64,000 nucleotides of DNA from Candidatus Opimibacter skivensis (lineage in GTDB: Bacteria; Bacteroidota; Bacteroidia; Chitinophagales; Saprospiraceae), in NCBI GenBank assembly GCA_016721905.1, contig JADKHH010000003.1:372001-436000 (forward strand), read 5' to 3'. Shown piece after piece: positions 1 to 7,711 of the stretch. A program made the position numbers and the translations under genes. Position 1 is the stretch's first letter. Each line of letters begins with the position of its first letter. Below the pieces are notes generated by a model. That model did no database searches, was not told the origin of the DNA, and saw only the letters and a program-made list of their open reading frames with translations.

Positions 1-36
1 ACTATTAATGGGATGCCGTCAATCGATTCGCCTTGC

Positions 37-1176
37 TTATTTTTCCTTTAAAGCTACACAACAAGTGGTTAGGTTATGCATCTCCAGATTACCGCCGGTG
101 GCCCTCGCCAGCTCTGCATTGGAGAACATGCCAAGCATGGGCACATTCCACACATTCCTGATACCTTCAATTTCCTGTGCCATTAATGGTCCTAGCGAAA
201 GAATTCTTCCGGCACAACTAAACACTACCAGTGCATCCGCATCGGGCATCTGTGTGGCTTTCAAGTTTTCCACGCCTTTAATTACTTTTTCCAAGACATC
301 AAAATCGGGCGGCAGGGAGAAACGTATTTTTGAACCTTCCGGGACAGAGCCGCTACAAAAAAAGGAATGATCGCTCCAATCAATTACCAGCCCCGGCCTC
401 ATGACTGGATCTCCCTTTTCACGTTGGAGCTGCAACGGAAAATTGGCGGCTATTTCCAGTAGCAGTCCTTCATTATCCGGCGATACATTTTCAAGTCCGC
501 CATACTTTGTTGTAAGGTCGAGCACAGGAATATCATCTACCGTATAGACATGATTGCCTGAACTTTTAGTAACCGTTCTTAACGTACCTACGGCTCGCCA
601 GCCACAGGTAGCCACTCCACGAATCATGATCTTTTCCTCATCCAACGCCAGGCAAACCAGGCCCCGTGAGCTGGAATATTCATTTGTAAATACAAACTGA
701 TCTGAAAACGTAAAATCATCACCGGCCATACATCCGTAGACATTTACCTCTTTTCCGACTACATCTTCAAAACCAAACAACAGTTCTTCTGCATCCGTTT
801 CCATATTGCTGCCGGCAATAAAGAAGGCAGGGGCAGAAAATCTTTCTTTTACTTTTTGTGCAATCCTGTTTGTTATTTCCCGGTAATTCTTTTCAGGGTA
901 CTCTTCAAAGTAAATTTGAAAGTAGCTTCTTTTGATGTCAAGTAAAAGAATGGCAATCGAACCTTTTTCTGTTGCTTCGTCAATAAACTCTCCATTGGTC
1001 GTGCATCCAAAAACAGCAATGCCAGCATCATCCATGAGTTTGCAAATAGCCTTGTGATCTTGTTTGACAGATAAAAATACAATGGCCAATGTGGGTGAAA
1101 ATCCATCTGCTATACTATACTGTAGTGCAGATTGTATTTCTTCAGGGGAATTTCCTTTTATAGATTTTGCTTTCAC
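37..1176 (-). CDS. Stand-alone FIST-domain sensor protein (copy 1)
   Basis: This 379-residue protein has a FIST_N region (about residues 25-220) followed by a FIST_C region (about 225-365) and nothing else. FIST domains are known as small-ligand sensor modules, usually fused to kinases, cyclases or chemoreceptors. Here the domain is free-standing, with no signal peptide or membrane segment, so it is probably cytosolic. The N-terminus MKAKSIKGNSPEEI and the C-terminal TTCCVAL match the two neighbouring paralogues. It is the last of three tandem copies on this strand, downstream of two histidine kinases, which suggests it feeds ligand information to a kinase; that link is inference. The stop codon lies in a short A-rich tail like the ones ending the other copies. 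Confidence 0.9.
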   Translation of the reverse strand: MKAKSIKGNSPEEIQSALQYSIADGFSPTLAIVFLSVKQDHKAICKLMDDAGIAVFGCTTNGEFIDEATEKGSIAILLLDIKRSYFQIYFEEYPEKNYREITNRIAQKVKERFSAPAFFIAGSNMETDAEELLFGFEDVVGKEVNVYGCMAGDDFTFSDQFVFTNEYSSSRGLVCLALDEEKIMIRGVATCGWRAVGTLRTVTKSSGNHVYTVDDIPVLDLTTKYGGLENVSPDNEGLLLEIAANFPLQLQREKGDPVMRPGLVIDWSDHSFFCSGSVPEGSKIRFSLPPDFDVLEKVIKGVENLKATQMPDADALVVFSCAGRILSLGPLMAQEIEGIRNVWNVPMLGMFSNAELARATGGNLEMHNLTTCCVALKEK

Positions 1177-1195
1177 GATCTGTTAAATGTTTATT

Positions 1196-1468
1196 TGTTG
1201 ATAGGTTGATGGGTTTATAAGTTGATGGGTTGATGAGTTTGTAAGTTGATGGGTTGATAAGTTGATGGGTTTAGCTTATGGCTTATTAGGCTTATGTGCT
1301 TATTTCGTTTACTCACAGCTCACAACTCACAATTCACCTTTCACTGTTCATTTTTCACTTTTCACTTTTCACTCTTCACTTTTATGACGCCCCTTCAGGG
1401 CTTTCTCTAATCGTGCTTCGCCTCAGCCTTCGCCTTTTTTCACTTTTCCCTTTTCATTTTTCACTTAA
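1196..1468. repeat. Low-complexity arrays between FIST copies 1 and 2
   Basis: Read on the plus strand this spacer holds degenerate repeats of TTGATGGG / TTTATAAG (about 1196-1273), then CTTATG/GCTTATT words, then CTCACAACTCACAATTCAC and TTTTCACTTTTCACT words up to the FIST 2 stop codon. On the coding (minus) strand it begins GA-rich just after a stop codon and becomes G-poor ATCAACCCATCAAC just before the next start codon. The same layout recurs in the next spacer, so the array was probably copied with the gene. Confidence 0.8.
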
Positions 1469-2593
1469 GGCGACCCAGCTGCATGTGGTCCCATGAAAGT
1501 CAAGATCACCGCCTTCCGTTCTGCCATATTCACCATAGGAGAAAAACCCGGCCAATGGTGCGTTCCAGACTTGTTTCAGACCATCGATTTCCGCTTCTAT
1601 CAACGGGCCTAAGGTGCTGAATCTGCCGATGCAAGAAAAGACGATCATGGCATCCGCATCGCGTAGGGTATTGTCTTTAATCTTTTGGGCACTTTCGATC
1701 ACCGTATCCACCACATCAAAATCCGGAGGCAATGAAAAGCGGATGCTTGAACCCTGGGGTACGTAACCACCAGTCATAACTGCTTTAGTTTCCCGGTTAT
1801 ACATCAGGGGAGGTTTCATTGTAGGAATACCTTTATCCCGGATCACCTGCAGCGGGAAAGACATGCCTATCTGGGTCAGGAGATTCTGGTCACCGTTAAA
1901 GTCGACCTTTAGGCCCGTAAATTTAATCAACATATCAAGAGCAGGCTGATCATCGATGGTCTCAATCCAGTTACCCTTGCTCTTCGTCACTGTTTTTGTG
2001 GTGCCGACACCTTTCCATCCTGAGACAGCCATGCCCCGAATGTCTATTTTGTCCTGGTCCAGGAAAAGTGCACAGATGGCTCTTTCGCTGGAGGTGTGAT
2101 TTGTAAAAACAATACCGCCTTGCATGAGCAGATCATCTCCGGCTACGCCTCCGATAATCGTAACATCCGGCCCAAGGGCATCTGTAAGGCCTTCCATGAC
2201 GTATTCTCCTGGTGTTTCAAGATGAGATGTGACCATCATTACTGCCGGATGACGGAAAGCCTTTTTTCCTTCTTCACCGATATGCCTTGCCGTTTCTTTT
2301 TCCTCCCCTCTGTTGTAAGCACTGAGTGTAATATGGAAATATGTTGCGGGTATATCCAAAAGCAATATTGCCGCAGAATGATGTGCAATGCCTGAGTCCG
2401 TAAACTCACCGGCAGTACTTGCTCCAAAAATGGCCAGTCCAGCTTCTTCCAACACAGCCATTGTCCCTCGCACATCCATCAGGATGGAAATGAATACAAT
2501 GGCAAGGGTAGGGTTGAAGCCATCAGCCATGCTTTGCGCAAGGGCTGTTTTTATTTCTGCAGGAGAATTTCCTTTGATTGATTTTGCTTTCAC
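1454..2593 (-). CDS. Stand-alone FIST-domain sensor protein (copy 2)
   Basis: This is a second 379-residue FIST_N/FIST_C protein, starting MKAKSIKGNSPAEI and ending WVALSEK. Conserved segments shared with its neighbours include GGVAGDD near residue 150, VSGWKGVGTTKTVTKS near 190, and FSLPPDFDVVDTV near 285. The paralogues differ through much of the ligand-binding core, so the three may sense different small molecules. The final codons GAA AAA TGA come from the adjoining TTTTCACT array, so the repeat supplies the stop. No output domain is present. The neighbouring kinases are the obvious candidates for partners, but nothing in the sequence proves it. Confidence 0.9.
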   Translation of the reverse strand: MKAKSIKGNSPAEIKTALAQSMADGFNPTLAIVFISILMDVRGTMAVLEEAGLAIFGASTAGEFTDSGIAHHSAAILLLDIPATYFHITLSAYNRGEEKETARHIGEEGKKAFRHPAVMMVTSHLETPGEYVMEGLTDALGPDVTIIGGVAGDDLLMQGGIVFTNHTSSERAICALFLDQDKIDIRGMAVSGWKGVGTTKTVTKSKGNWIETIDDQPALDMLIKFTGLKVDFNGDQNLLTQIGMSFPLQVIRDKGIPTMKPPLMYNRETKAVMTGGYVPQGSSIRFSLPPDFDVVDTVIESAQKIKDNTLRDADAMIVFSCIGRFSTLGPLIEAEIDGLKQVWNAPLAGFFSYGEYGRTEGGDLDFHGTTCSWVALSEK

Positions 2594-2616
2594 GTTGTAT
2601 TAAATGGTAATTGTTA

Positions 2617-2975
2617 ATTGTTGATAGGTTGATGTGTTGATGCGTTTATAAGTTGATGCGTTTATAAGTTGATGTGTTTATAGGTTGATGTGCTTATAGG
2701 CTTATTAGCTTATATGCTTATTTTTTTACTCACAGCTCACAACTCACAACTCACAATTCACTTTTCACTGTTCACTTTTCACTTTTCACTCTTCACTTTT
2801 ATGACGCCCCTTCAGGCCTTCCTCTTGTCATTCTTCGCCTCAGCCTTCGCCTGTGTCTCATGAGCGTCCACGACTTGAAAGTCGTGGCAATTCAATTCCT
2901 GGCTTGGAAGCCAGTTTTTCGCTGATGTTATTACTTCGCCTCAGCCTCAGCCTTCGCCTTTTCACTTTTCACTTA
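2617..2975. repeat. Low-complexity arrays and hairpins between FIST copies 2 and 3
   Basis: The spacer repeats the 1196-1468 plan: TTGATG(T/C)G / TTTATAAG words (2617-2700), then TCACAACTCACAATTCAC and TTTTCACT words (2730-2803), then a stretch with CGCCTCAGCCTTCGCC. It also carries two perfect hairpins not seen in the first spacer: 2868-2887 (CCACGACT, loop TGAA, AGTCGTGG) and 2899-2914 (CTGGCTT, loop GG, AAGCCAG), the second followed by TTTTT on the plus strand. There is no plausible gene here. Confidence 0.8.
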
Positions 2976-4119
2976 AAGCGACCCAGCAGCATGTCGTCGA
3001 GTGGAACTCATGTTTTCCATTCACGGCTCTGCCAAATTCACCATACGTGTAAAAGCCGGCCATAGGGGTATTCCATACTTCATGCAAACCTTCATTTTCT
3101 TGTTGGGCCATCGGGCCGAGGGCACTCAGGCGGCCGACGCAGGAGAAAATAAGCAGGGCCTCCGCTTTCGCATTGGTTTCCGATTTCAATTCTCTGGCTT
3201 TCTGCACGACGGTTTCTACAATATCAAAATCAGGGGGTGTTGAAAAACGGAATTTGGTGCCCTGGGCAACATTGGATTCAGTGATGAGCGCTTCTTTCTC
3301 ACGATCATATCCGATCGGGTTGCACATCATTGGTTCGCGGTTTTCCCTTTCGATTTGGAAAGGGTAGTGGACGCCTATCGAGTCGAAGAAATTGAAATTG
3401 TCATCCGCAGTCGAAATGTCCCCACCAAGAAACCGCATGTATGTTTCAAGCGCAGGTTTGTCATCGATGGTGTAAATCAGGTTGCCTTCACTTTTGGTAA
3501 TGGTCCTGGAGATACCCATGGGTTTCCAGCCGGAGATCGCCATACCCTGCATGGCTATTTTATCTGCATCAACTATCAGCGCTACCAATCCGTAATCTGT
3601 AGCATCGTTGTTTGTAAAAACATACGAGCCAGTGAAGGATAGGTCATCGCCGGCCATGCCGCCAAATATATTGACCTGTGAGCCAACTACGTTTTCAATA
3701 TTGCGCATCAGTGTTTCACCGTCTATCGCAATCCCTTCTGCAGAGAGGAATGTGCTGCAGAAGATGATGGCGGGATGGTTGAATTGGCGAAGGGCTACTT
3801 CTCCTAATTGTCGGGCCGTCACTTCTGATGATCCGTCGCCAATGGTTTCAAAAAATATGCTATAATCTTCTTTAGGAATATCCAATAGCATGATTACCGA
3901 AGCGCCTTCACTCTGGTGCCCATCTGTAAATTCACCGGCAGACGTTGCACCTATAACATCAATTCCCATTTTGTCCAGTATTGTACACACTGCCTTGCGA
4001 TCCTGTTTGATGGATAGGAAGACAATTGCCAAGGTTGGTGTAAAGTCATCCGATAAGCTCTGCTCCAAGGCAAGTCTTATTTCTTCAGGGGAGTTGCCGT
4101 GTATTGATTTTGCCTTCAC
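2962..4119 (-). CDS. Stand-alone FIST-domain sensor protein (copy 3)
   Basis: This 385-residue FIST_N/FIST_C protein is the promoter-proximal copy of the tandem trio. Its start, MKAKSIHGNSPEEI, aligns with copies 1 and 2, and its end, CCWVALSEK, is built from the flanking TTTTCACT array. Conserved features are GGMAGDD near residue 155, ISGWKPMGISRTITKS near 195 and FSTPPDFDIVETV near 290. It is slightly longer than the other two because of small insertions. It has no signal peptide, membrane segment or attached output domain. Three adjacent paralogues separated by homologous spacers point to tandem duplication of a gene-plus-spacer unit of about 1.4-1.5 kb. Confidence 0.9.
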   Translation of the reverse strand: MKAKSIHGNSPEEIRLALEQSLSDDFTPTLAIVFLSIKQDRKAVCTILDKMGIDVIGATSAGEFTDGHQSEGASVIMLLDIPKEDYSIFFETIGDGSSEVTARQLGEVALRQFNHPAIIFCSTFLSAEGIAIDGETLMRNIENVVGSQVNIFGGMAGDDLSFTGSYVFTNNDATDYGLVALIVDADKIAMQGMAISGWKPMGISRTITKSEGNLIYTIDDKPALETYMRFLGGDISTADDNFNFFDSIGVHYPFQIERENREPMMCNPIGYDREKEALITESNVAQGTKFRFSTPPDFDIVETVVQKARELKSETNAKAEALLIFSCVGRLSALGPMAQQENEGLHEVWNTPMAGFYTYGEFGRAVNGKHEFHSTTCCWVALSEK

Positions 4120-4125
4120 TATAGT

Positions 4126-4346
4126 TTATCTGTTTATCTGTTTATTTGTTGATGAGTTGATCGGTTGATCGGTTGATGAGTTTATAAGTTGATGAGTTTA
4201 TAAGTTGATGAGACGATCGGTTGATGAGTTTATAAGTTGATGAGTTTATAAGTTGATGTTTATAAGTTTATAAGTTTATAAGTTGAGGTGCTTATAGGCT
4301 TATAAGCTTATTTTGTTTACTCACAATTCACAACTCACAACTCACA
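4126..4346. repeat. Low-complexity leader array upstream of FIST copy 3
   Basis: The plus strand shows TTTATCTG, TTGATGAG, TTGATCGG and TTTATAAG words, then GCTTATAGG, then CTCACAACTCACAATTC ending at the stop of the next gene. On the coding strand of the FIST gene the start-proximal part is nearly free of G, so the mRNA leader should be unstructured. It is longer than the arrays before the other two FIST genes. Confidence 0.75.
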
Positions 4347-4347
4347 A

Positions 4348-4947
4348 TTACTTCCTTCTCCTTTTTTTCAATTCATCACATCCATCCGGTTCCATGGTGA
4401 AAGCGACAGTTACTATTTTCCAACTTTCATTGCTTTTGATCATCGTGAAGATATCTACTCCGCAATGTTGAAAATTGCCACTGACGTCTAGTTCATAAGG
4501 CACCCAGGCCATGGCTACCTGCTTATGTATTTTAATCTCGACGTCTAATGCCCGTTCCTGGATAACATATGCCGGGTTGATAAACTTTTTCAATCTATCC
4601 TCGAACGAGCGCACCGAAATGCGAACTGAATCGGATTCTTCTTTCACAGCCCAGGTCTGTCCACCGGGATGAATGATGCTCTTAAAAAGATTGGTGTCCT
4701 GCTTTTCCAGGGCCTCAAAAAACTGATTGACTTTTTCAAGGACCAGGTCTTCGTCCTTCCTGACACTTTGCTGTGAGAATCCACTGACAGAGGCGACCAA
4801 GAGTAGAAGCAAGAGAAGTATAGACTTCGGGAACTGACTATACCAGGCGATTGACTGGCGGTTCGGGAGACCGCCAGGTAACTGAATTAAGGCTGCTAAG
4901 TTAATACTCGTATTGACATGGCGGAGGAGCGCGGTCAGTTTTTTCAT
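4348..4947 (-). CDS. Exported NTF2-like (SnoaL-type) protein with an unusual long signal n-region
   Basis: The mature part (about residues 60-190) reads as an NTF2-like/SnoaL cone: helices DLVLEKVNQFFEALEKQD and FEDRLKKFI, then strands ending SWKIVTVAFTMEPDGC. Such proteins bind small ligands or act as accessory domains; no catalytic function can be assigned. The hydrophobic signal core sits only at residues 43-57, after a 42-residue n-region that is far longer than usual. That n-region includes a translated inverted repeat (4855-4877, CTGGCGGT / ACCGCCAG). No internal Met offers a shorter start, so a small repeat may have lengthened the leader. The gene lies between the FIST trio and the kinase genes and may belong to the same transcription unit. 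Confidence 0.7.
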   Translation of the reverse strand: MKKLTALLRHVNTSINLAALIQLPGGLPNRQSIAWYSQFPKSILLLLLLLVASVSGFSQQSVRKDEDLVLEKVNQFFEALEKQDTNLFKSIIHPGGQTWAVKEESDSVRISVRSFEDRLKKFINPAYVIQERALDVEIKIHKQVAMAWVPYELDVSGNFQHCGVDIFTMIKSNESWKIVTVAFTMEPDGCDELKKRRRK

Positions 4948-4987
4948 ATTTATTCTCTTGTTATGGTCGTAATGCTATGCTGTCATG

Positions 4988-6040
4988 TTATGAGGCTGGT
5001 AACTGGATGATAAATTCAGTGCCCTCTCCTTCTTTTGTGGTGACCTTTATTTCGCCGCCATGTGACTTGACGATGTCATAGCTCAAGGACAAACCAAGAC
5101 CTGTTCCCTGGCCGGTGGGTTTGGTAGTGAAGAAGGGTTGAAAGATCTTGTCCAGAATGTGAGCTGGGATGCCGGGGCCGTTGTCGGAGACGGAGATTTC
5201 AACAAACCCATTTGCTCCGTCCGACCCCCTACCCCCTGGAAGGGGGAGTTGATGTTTTGTCATTATCGTCACGGTAGGTTGATAATCAGGTCCCCCTTCC
5301 AGGGGGTAGGGGGTTTGGGAGATCATTTTCGCTTTTTCGGAAACTGCATAAAACGCATTCGTGATCAAATTCAAAATCACCCTCCCGATATCCTGGGGAA
5401 GGACATTGACTAATCCAATGGAAGGATCATAATTCGTTTTCATGGTGGCATTGAATGACTTATCTTTTGCGCGCAAGCCATGATAGGCGAGCCGGAGGTA
5501 TTCATCTGCCAATGCATTGATATTGGTTGGTTCCTTTACGCCTGAGCTGCTGCGGCTGTGTTGCAACATACCCTTGACAATGACATCGGCGCGTTTGCCA
5601 TGTTCGGTAATCTTGTTTTGATTTTCCTGGATGTCCTTTGCGATGGATTTGACTTCGGGTAGGTTGCCTTTGTCAATTTCATGATTCATCTCATCAATCA
5701 GTTCTGTGTTTACTTCTGAAAAATTATTGACAAAGTTTAATGGGTTCTGTATTTCGTGTGCTATGCCTGCGGTGAGTTCGCCGAGGGAGGCCATTTTTTC
5801 GGATTGAATGAGTTGCTTTTGGGTTAGCTGTAAAGTGTGGAGTGTGTTTTCCAAGTCCTTTTTTTGATTCCTAAGTTGATTGTTGATTGTACTCTTTTGC
5901 CTGTTATTACGATATTGAAGGAGGGCAAGTATGGAAAGAATCAGGATGCCTATAAGAAAAGCATATGTCTTAAGGCGGGTAGGCGCGCTGCTGTTCTTCC
6001 TCTTTAAGTTGGGCTTCTTTTTGTATTCGGGTGGCTTCAT
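4988..6040 (-). CDS. Histidine kinase, C-terminal half of a frameshifted TPR-kinase
   Basis: In this frame residues 23-43 form a membrane helix, a coiled coil follows, and the H-box GELTAGIAHEIQNP has its phosphoacceptor at His95. The HATPase_c domain shows an N-box (LITNAFYAV), DNGPGIP, FFTTKPTGQGTGLGLSLS and a GEGTEF end. No receiver domain is attached. The first 20 or so residues are an artefact: the true protein continues from the upstream frame (5970-7409). Removing one C from the coding-strand CCC at 5977-5979 gives QQRAYRLKTYAFLIG and joins the two. Residues about 225-260 contain a translated inverted DNA repeat. The catalytic half is nearly identical to that of the kinase at 7712-10030, which suggests duplication or gene conversion. 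Confidence 0.85.
   Translation of the reverse strand: MKPPEYKKKPNLKRKNSSAPTRLKTYAFLIGILILSILALLQYRNNRQKSTINNQLRNQKKDLENTLHTLQLTQKQLIQSEKMASLGELTAGIAHEIQNPLNFVNNFSEVNTELIDEMNHEIDKGNLPEVKSIAKDIQENQNKITEHGKRADVIVKGMLQHSRSSSGVKEPTNINALADEYLRLAYHGLRAKDKSFNATMKTNYDPSIGLVNVLPQDIGRVILNLITNAFYAVSEKAKMISQTPYPLEGGPDYQPTVTIMTKHQLPLPGGRGSDGANGFVEISVSDNGPGIPAHILDKIFQPFFTTKPTGQGTGLGLSLSYDIVKSHGGEIKVTTKEGEGTEFIIQLPAS
5225..5313. repeat. Inverted repeat embedded in the kinase ATPase coding sequence
   Basis: Arms of 23 bp (5225-5247 and 5291-5313, CCCCCTACCCCCTGG... and its exact complement) flank about 43 bp of coding sequence. Both arms are translated, as TPYPLEGG and LPLPGGRGSDG, on either side of a strand reading PTVTIMTK. 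The element sits between the N-box helix and the DNGPGIP motif, where most kinases of this type have a short surface loop. Confidence 0.9.
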
Positions 6041-7409
6041 TGAAAGCCATATTCTGAATATCTCTGATTTTTTGATTATTAAAGAGGCTGTCTTTTAGGG
6101 TTACGGAAAGCATGAGATAATGATATGCGCTATCCAGCTGGTTTTGACGACGGTAGAGATCAGCGATCAGCGGGCTTATTTCAGCGATGTAACTTTCCGC
6201 AAACTCTCCGGAGGCCTGGAAGTGAGATTTATTATTCTGGACGATATTTAAAGAAAGTCGTGCAAAATAAAGTGCCGAATCTATTTGGTTTTTTTCGCGG
6301 GAGATATTGGCAAGACCTTTAAGCGTTAAGGATAAAGACTGAAGATTGTGTGAGCTGGTTGAATACGAAATAGCTTCCCAATAATACAATTTAGCGGAAT
6401 CCGGGAGATGCATCTTGAAAAAAATATCTCCGATCAATTGATCAATGGAAGAAAGCACATGGTAATAGTAAGTTGGTTGCGCTGTTTCAGAAGCTGATTT
6501 AGCATATGTTAGACTTTTGCCATAATCTTGCTTATAAAAATAAACAGTGGCCAATTGTAAGTTTGTCTGTAAAGTTAAATAGGTATGGTACCCGGAATCG
6601 AATATCCGGACTTCATGGAGCAGTTTTAAAGCGCGATAAGATGATGCCAGGGTATTGTCATAATCCTTCACCTGCAAATATTCATTGGCGATTTGATGAA
6701 GTGCACTGATAATCTCTATGGTATCGTTTAGCGATTCCTGAAAACGAAGAATGTCCAACCTTACTTCCAATGCCTTCAGATAATTACCTCGTGATCTCAG
6801 CAGGGTTGCATAGTTATACCGGAGGGTATTTATCCACCAGTTGTAGTCATTCCACGATTTCCCTTTACCCGTAGCATTCATCCGGTTGATCACTTGCATA
6901 GCAGATTGTGCATAATAAAGGCTGGAATCCGTATTGTAGAAAATGGGGTCTCCGGAAAAAGCAATGGCCAGCACTGTCATTGCTTTCAACCTGGTAGAAT
7001 CTTCTTTTGCTTGCTGAAGAGCCATCCTGTTGCCGGGAATCATCAAATCCCTCCATTGATAGACGTTAATGGACAAACTGGTATCTGATTGGATCATGAA
7101 ACTCCTGTTTTCGAATTCACCTCCAACTCCCGTTTTTTCTACGGAAGACCAATTGCCGCCATTCAACTTAAATTCATGACGTCCGGCATTAAGATTTAAT
7201 GTTATAGAATGGATTGTTGATTTTACTTTAGTAAATTTTCTTTGTGGGTTCGGCAAGGTGTCCCAGTTGTTAAATGATCCTGAGATATAAATACTTTCCC
7301 TGGGGATTGGCGAAAAATCATGGACAGTAATATTAACCTTATACTGCCCATCACAATGCGATTGATATAGGAATAAAAGGTATAGGGTTAAAATTATCTT
7401 GAAATTCAT
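5970..7409 (-). CDS. Sensor half of a frameshifted TPR-histidine kinase (CBM-like domain plus TPRs)
   Basis: The frame opens with a signal peptide (residues 1-22, ending HCDGQ). An immunoglobulin-like early-set domain resembling AMPK/isoamylase carbohydrate-binding modules follows (about 24-115, with ISGSFNNWD and RHEFKLNGG). Then come about six TPR-like helical pairs (about 150-445) and a coiled coil ending QLKEEEQQRAY before a premature stop. The kinase region lies in the next frame (4988-6040). Together the two make a periplasmic sensor with a single membrane helix and a cytosolic kinase, a layout common in Bacteroidota. The glycan-binding-like domain suggests a carbohydrate or glycan cue, but this is inference. 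The split is best read as one extra base at 5977-5979, either a sequencing error or a recent mutation. Confidence 0.85.
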   Translation of the reverse strand: MNFKIILTLYLLFLYQSHCDGQYKVNITVHDFSPIPRESIYISGSFNNWDTLPNPQRKFTKVKSTIHSITLNLNAGRHEFKLNGGNWSSVEKTGVGGEFENRSFMIQSDTSLSINVYQWRDLMIPGNRMALQQAKEDSTRLKAMTVLAIAFSGDPIFYNTDSSLYYAQSAMQVINRMNATGKGKSWNDYNWWINTLRYNYATLLRSRGNYLKALEVRLDILRFQESLNDTIEIISALHQIANEYLQVKDYDNTLASSYRALKLLHEVRIFDSGYHTYLTLQTNLQLATVYFYKQDYGKSLTYAKSASETAQPTYYYHVLSSIDQLIGDIFFKMHLPDSAKLYYWEAISYSTSSHNLQSLSLTLKGLANISREKNQIDSALYFARLSLNIVQNNKSHFQASGEFAESYIAEISPLIADLYRRQNQLDSAYHYLMLSVTLKDSLFNNQKIRDIQNMAFNEATRIQKEAQLKEEEQQRAYPP

Positions 7410-7473
7410 GACCTCTTTTTATTTCTTTGAAATTTCAGGATCCATGTTATTGCATTCAAAGTAGCTTTTGGAT

Positions 7474-7662
7474 TCATTTTAAGGTTTTATTCTTATCATC
7501 AAAAGGATTGACTAAGAGCCGGTATTCAGGAATGTATTTCAAGCTATCAAAAAGCGGGTTCATGACAAAAGAAGGCATCGACGGCTCATCCCTTTGCATC
7601 ATATCCGTATATCCCACAATATCGGTAAACATGATAGCAGAAAGTTGACGGGAAGAGGTCAT
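7474..7662 (-). pseudogene. Collapsed adenylate-cyclase minigene (first about 25 codons joined to a tail)
   Basis: The 62-codon frame starts MTSSRQLSAIMFTDIVGYT, matching the N-terminus of the full class III cyclase at 17501-20125, including the first metal-binding Asp. After about residue 25 the cyclase core is missing. The rest, NPLFDSLKYIPEYRLLVNPF, resembles the extreme C-terminus of cyclase-TPR proteins. The simplest reading is a large in-frame internal deletion that left both ends of a cyclase gene. Neither the second metal site nor the catalytic Asn/Arg remains, so it cannot be a cyclase. Its 5' flank is closely similar to that of the 7712-10030 gene, so it may still be transcribed. 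Whether a peptide is made is unknown. Confidence 0.6.
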
Positions 7663-7679
7663 TCGTTTTGGTTAATCCT

Positions 7680-7707
7680 GAAAGATAACAAAATGCTTAT
7701 AGGCAAA
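7680..7707 (-). promoter_or_regulatory. Candidate promoter of the cyclase minigene
   Basis: On the minus strand TTTG (7707-7704) lies 16 bases before TATCTTTC (7687-7680), close to the Bacteroidota TTTG / TAnnTTTG pattern though with a short spacer. The block is conserved almost base for base at 10048-10075. The start codon follows about 17 bases downstream, giving a very short leader. Confidence 0.35.
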
Positions 7708-7711
7708 GACT

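Noticed and set aside
2899..2919. Intrinsic terminator on the plus strand (CTGGCTT-GG-AAGCCAGTTTTT)
   Set aside because: No plus-strand gene ends nearby, and the hairpin belongs to a dispersed repeat. The T run is probably incidental.
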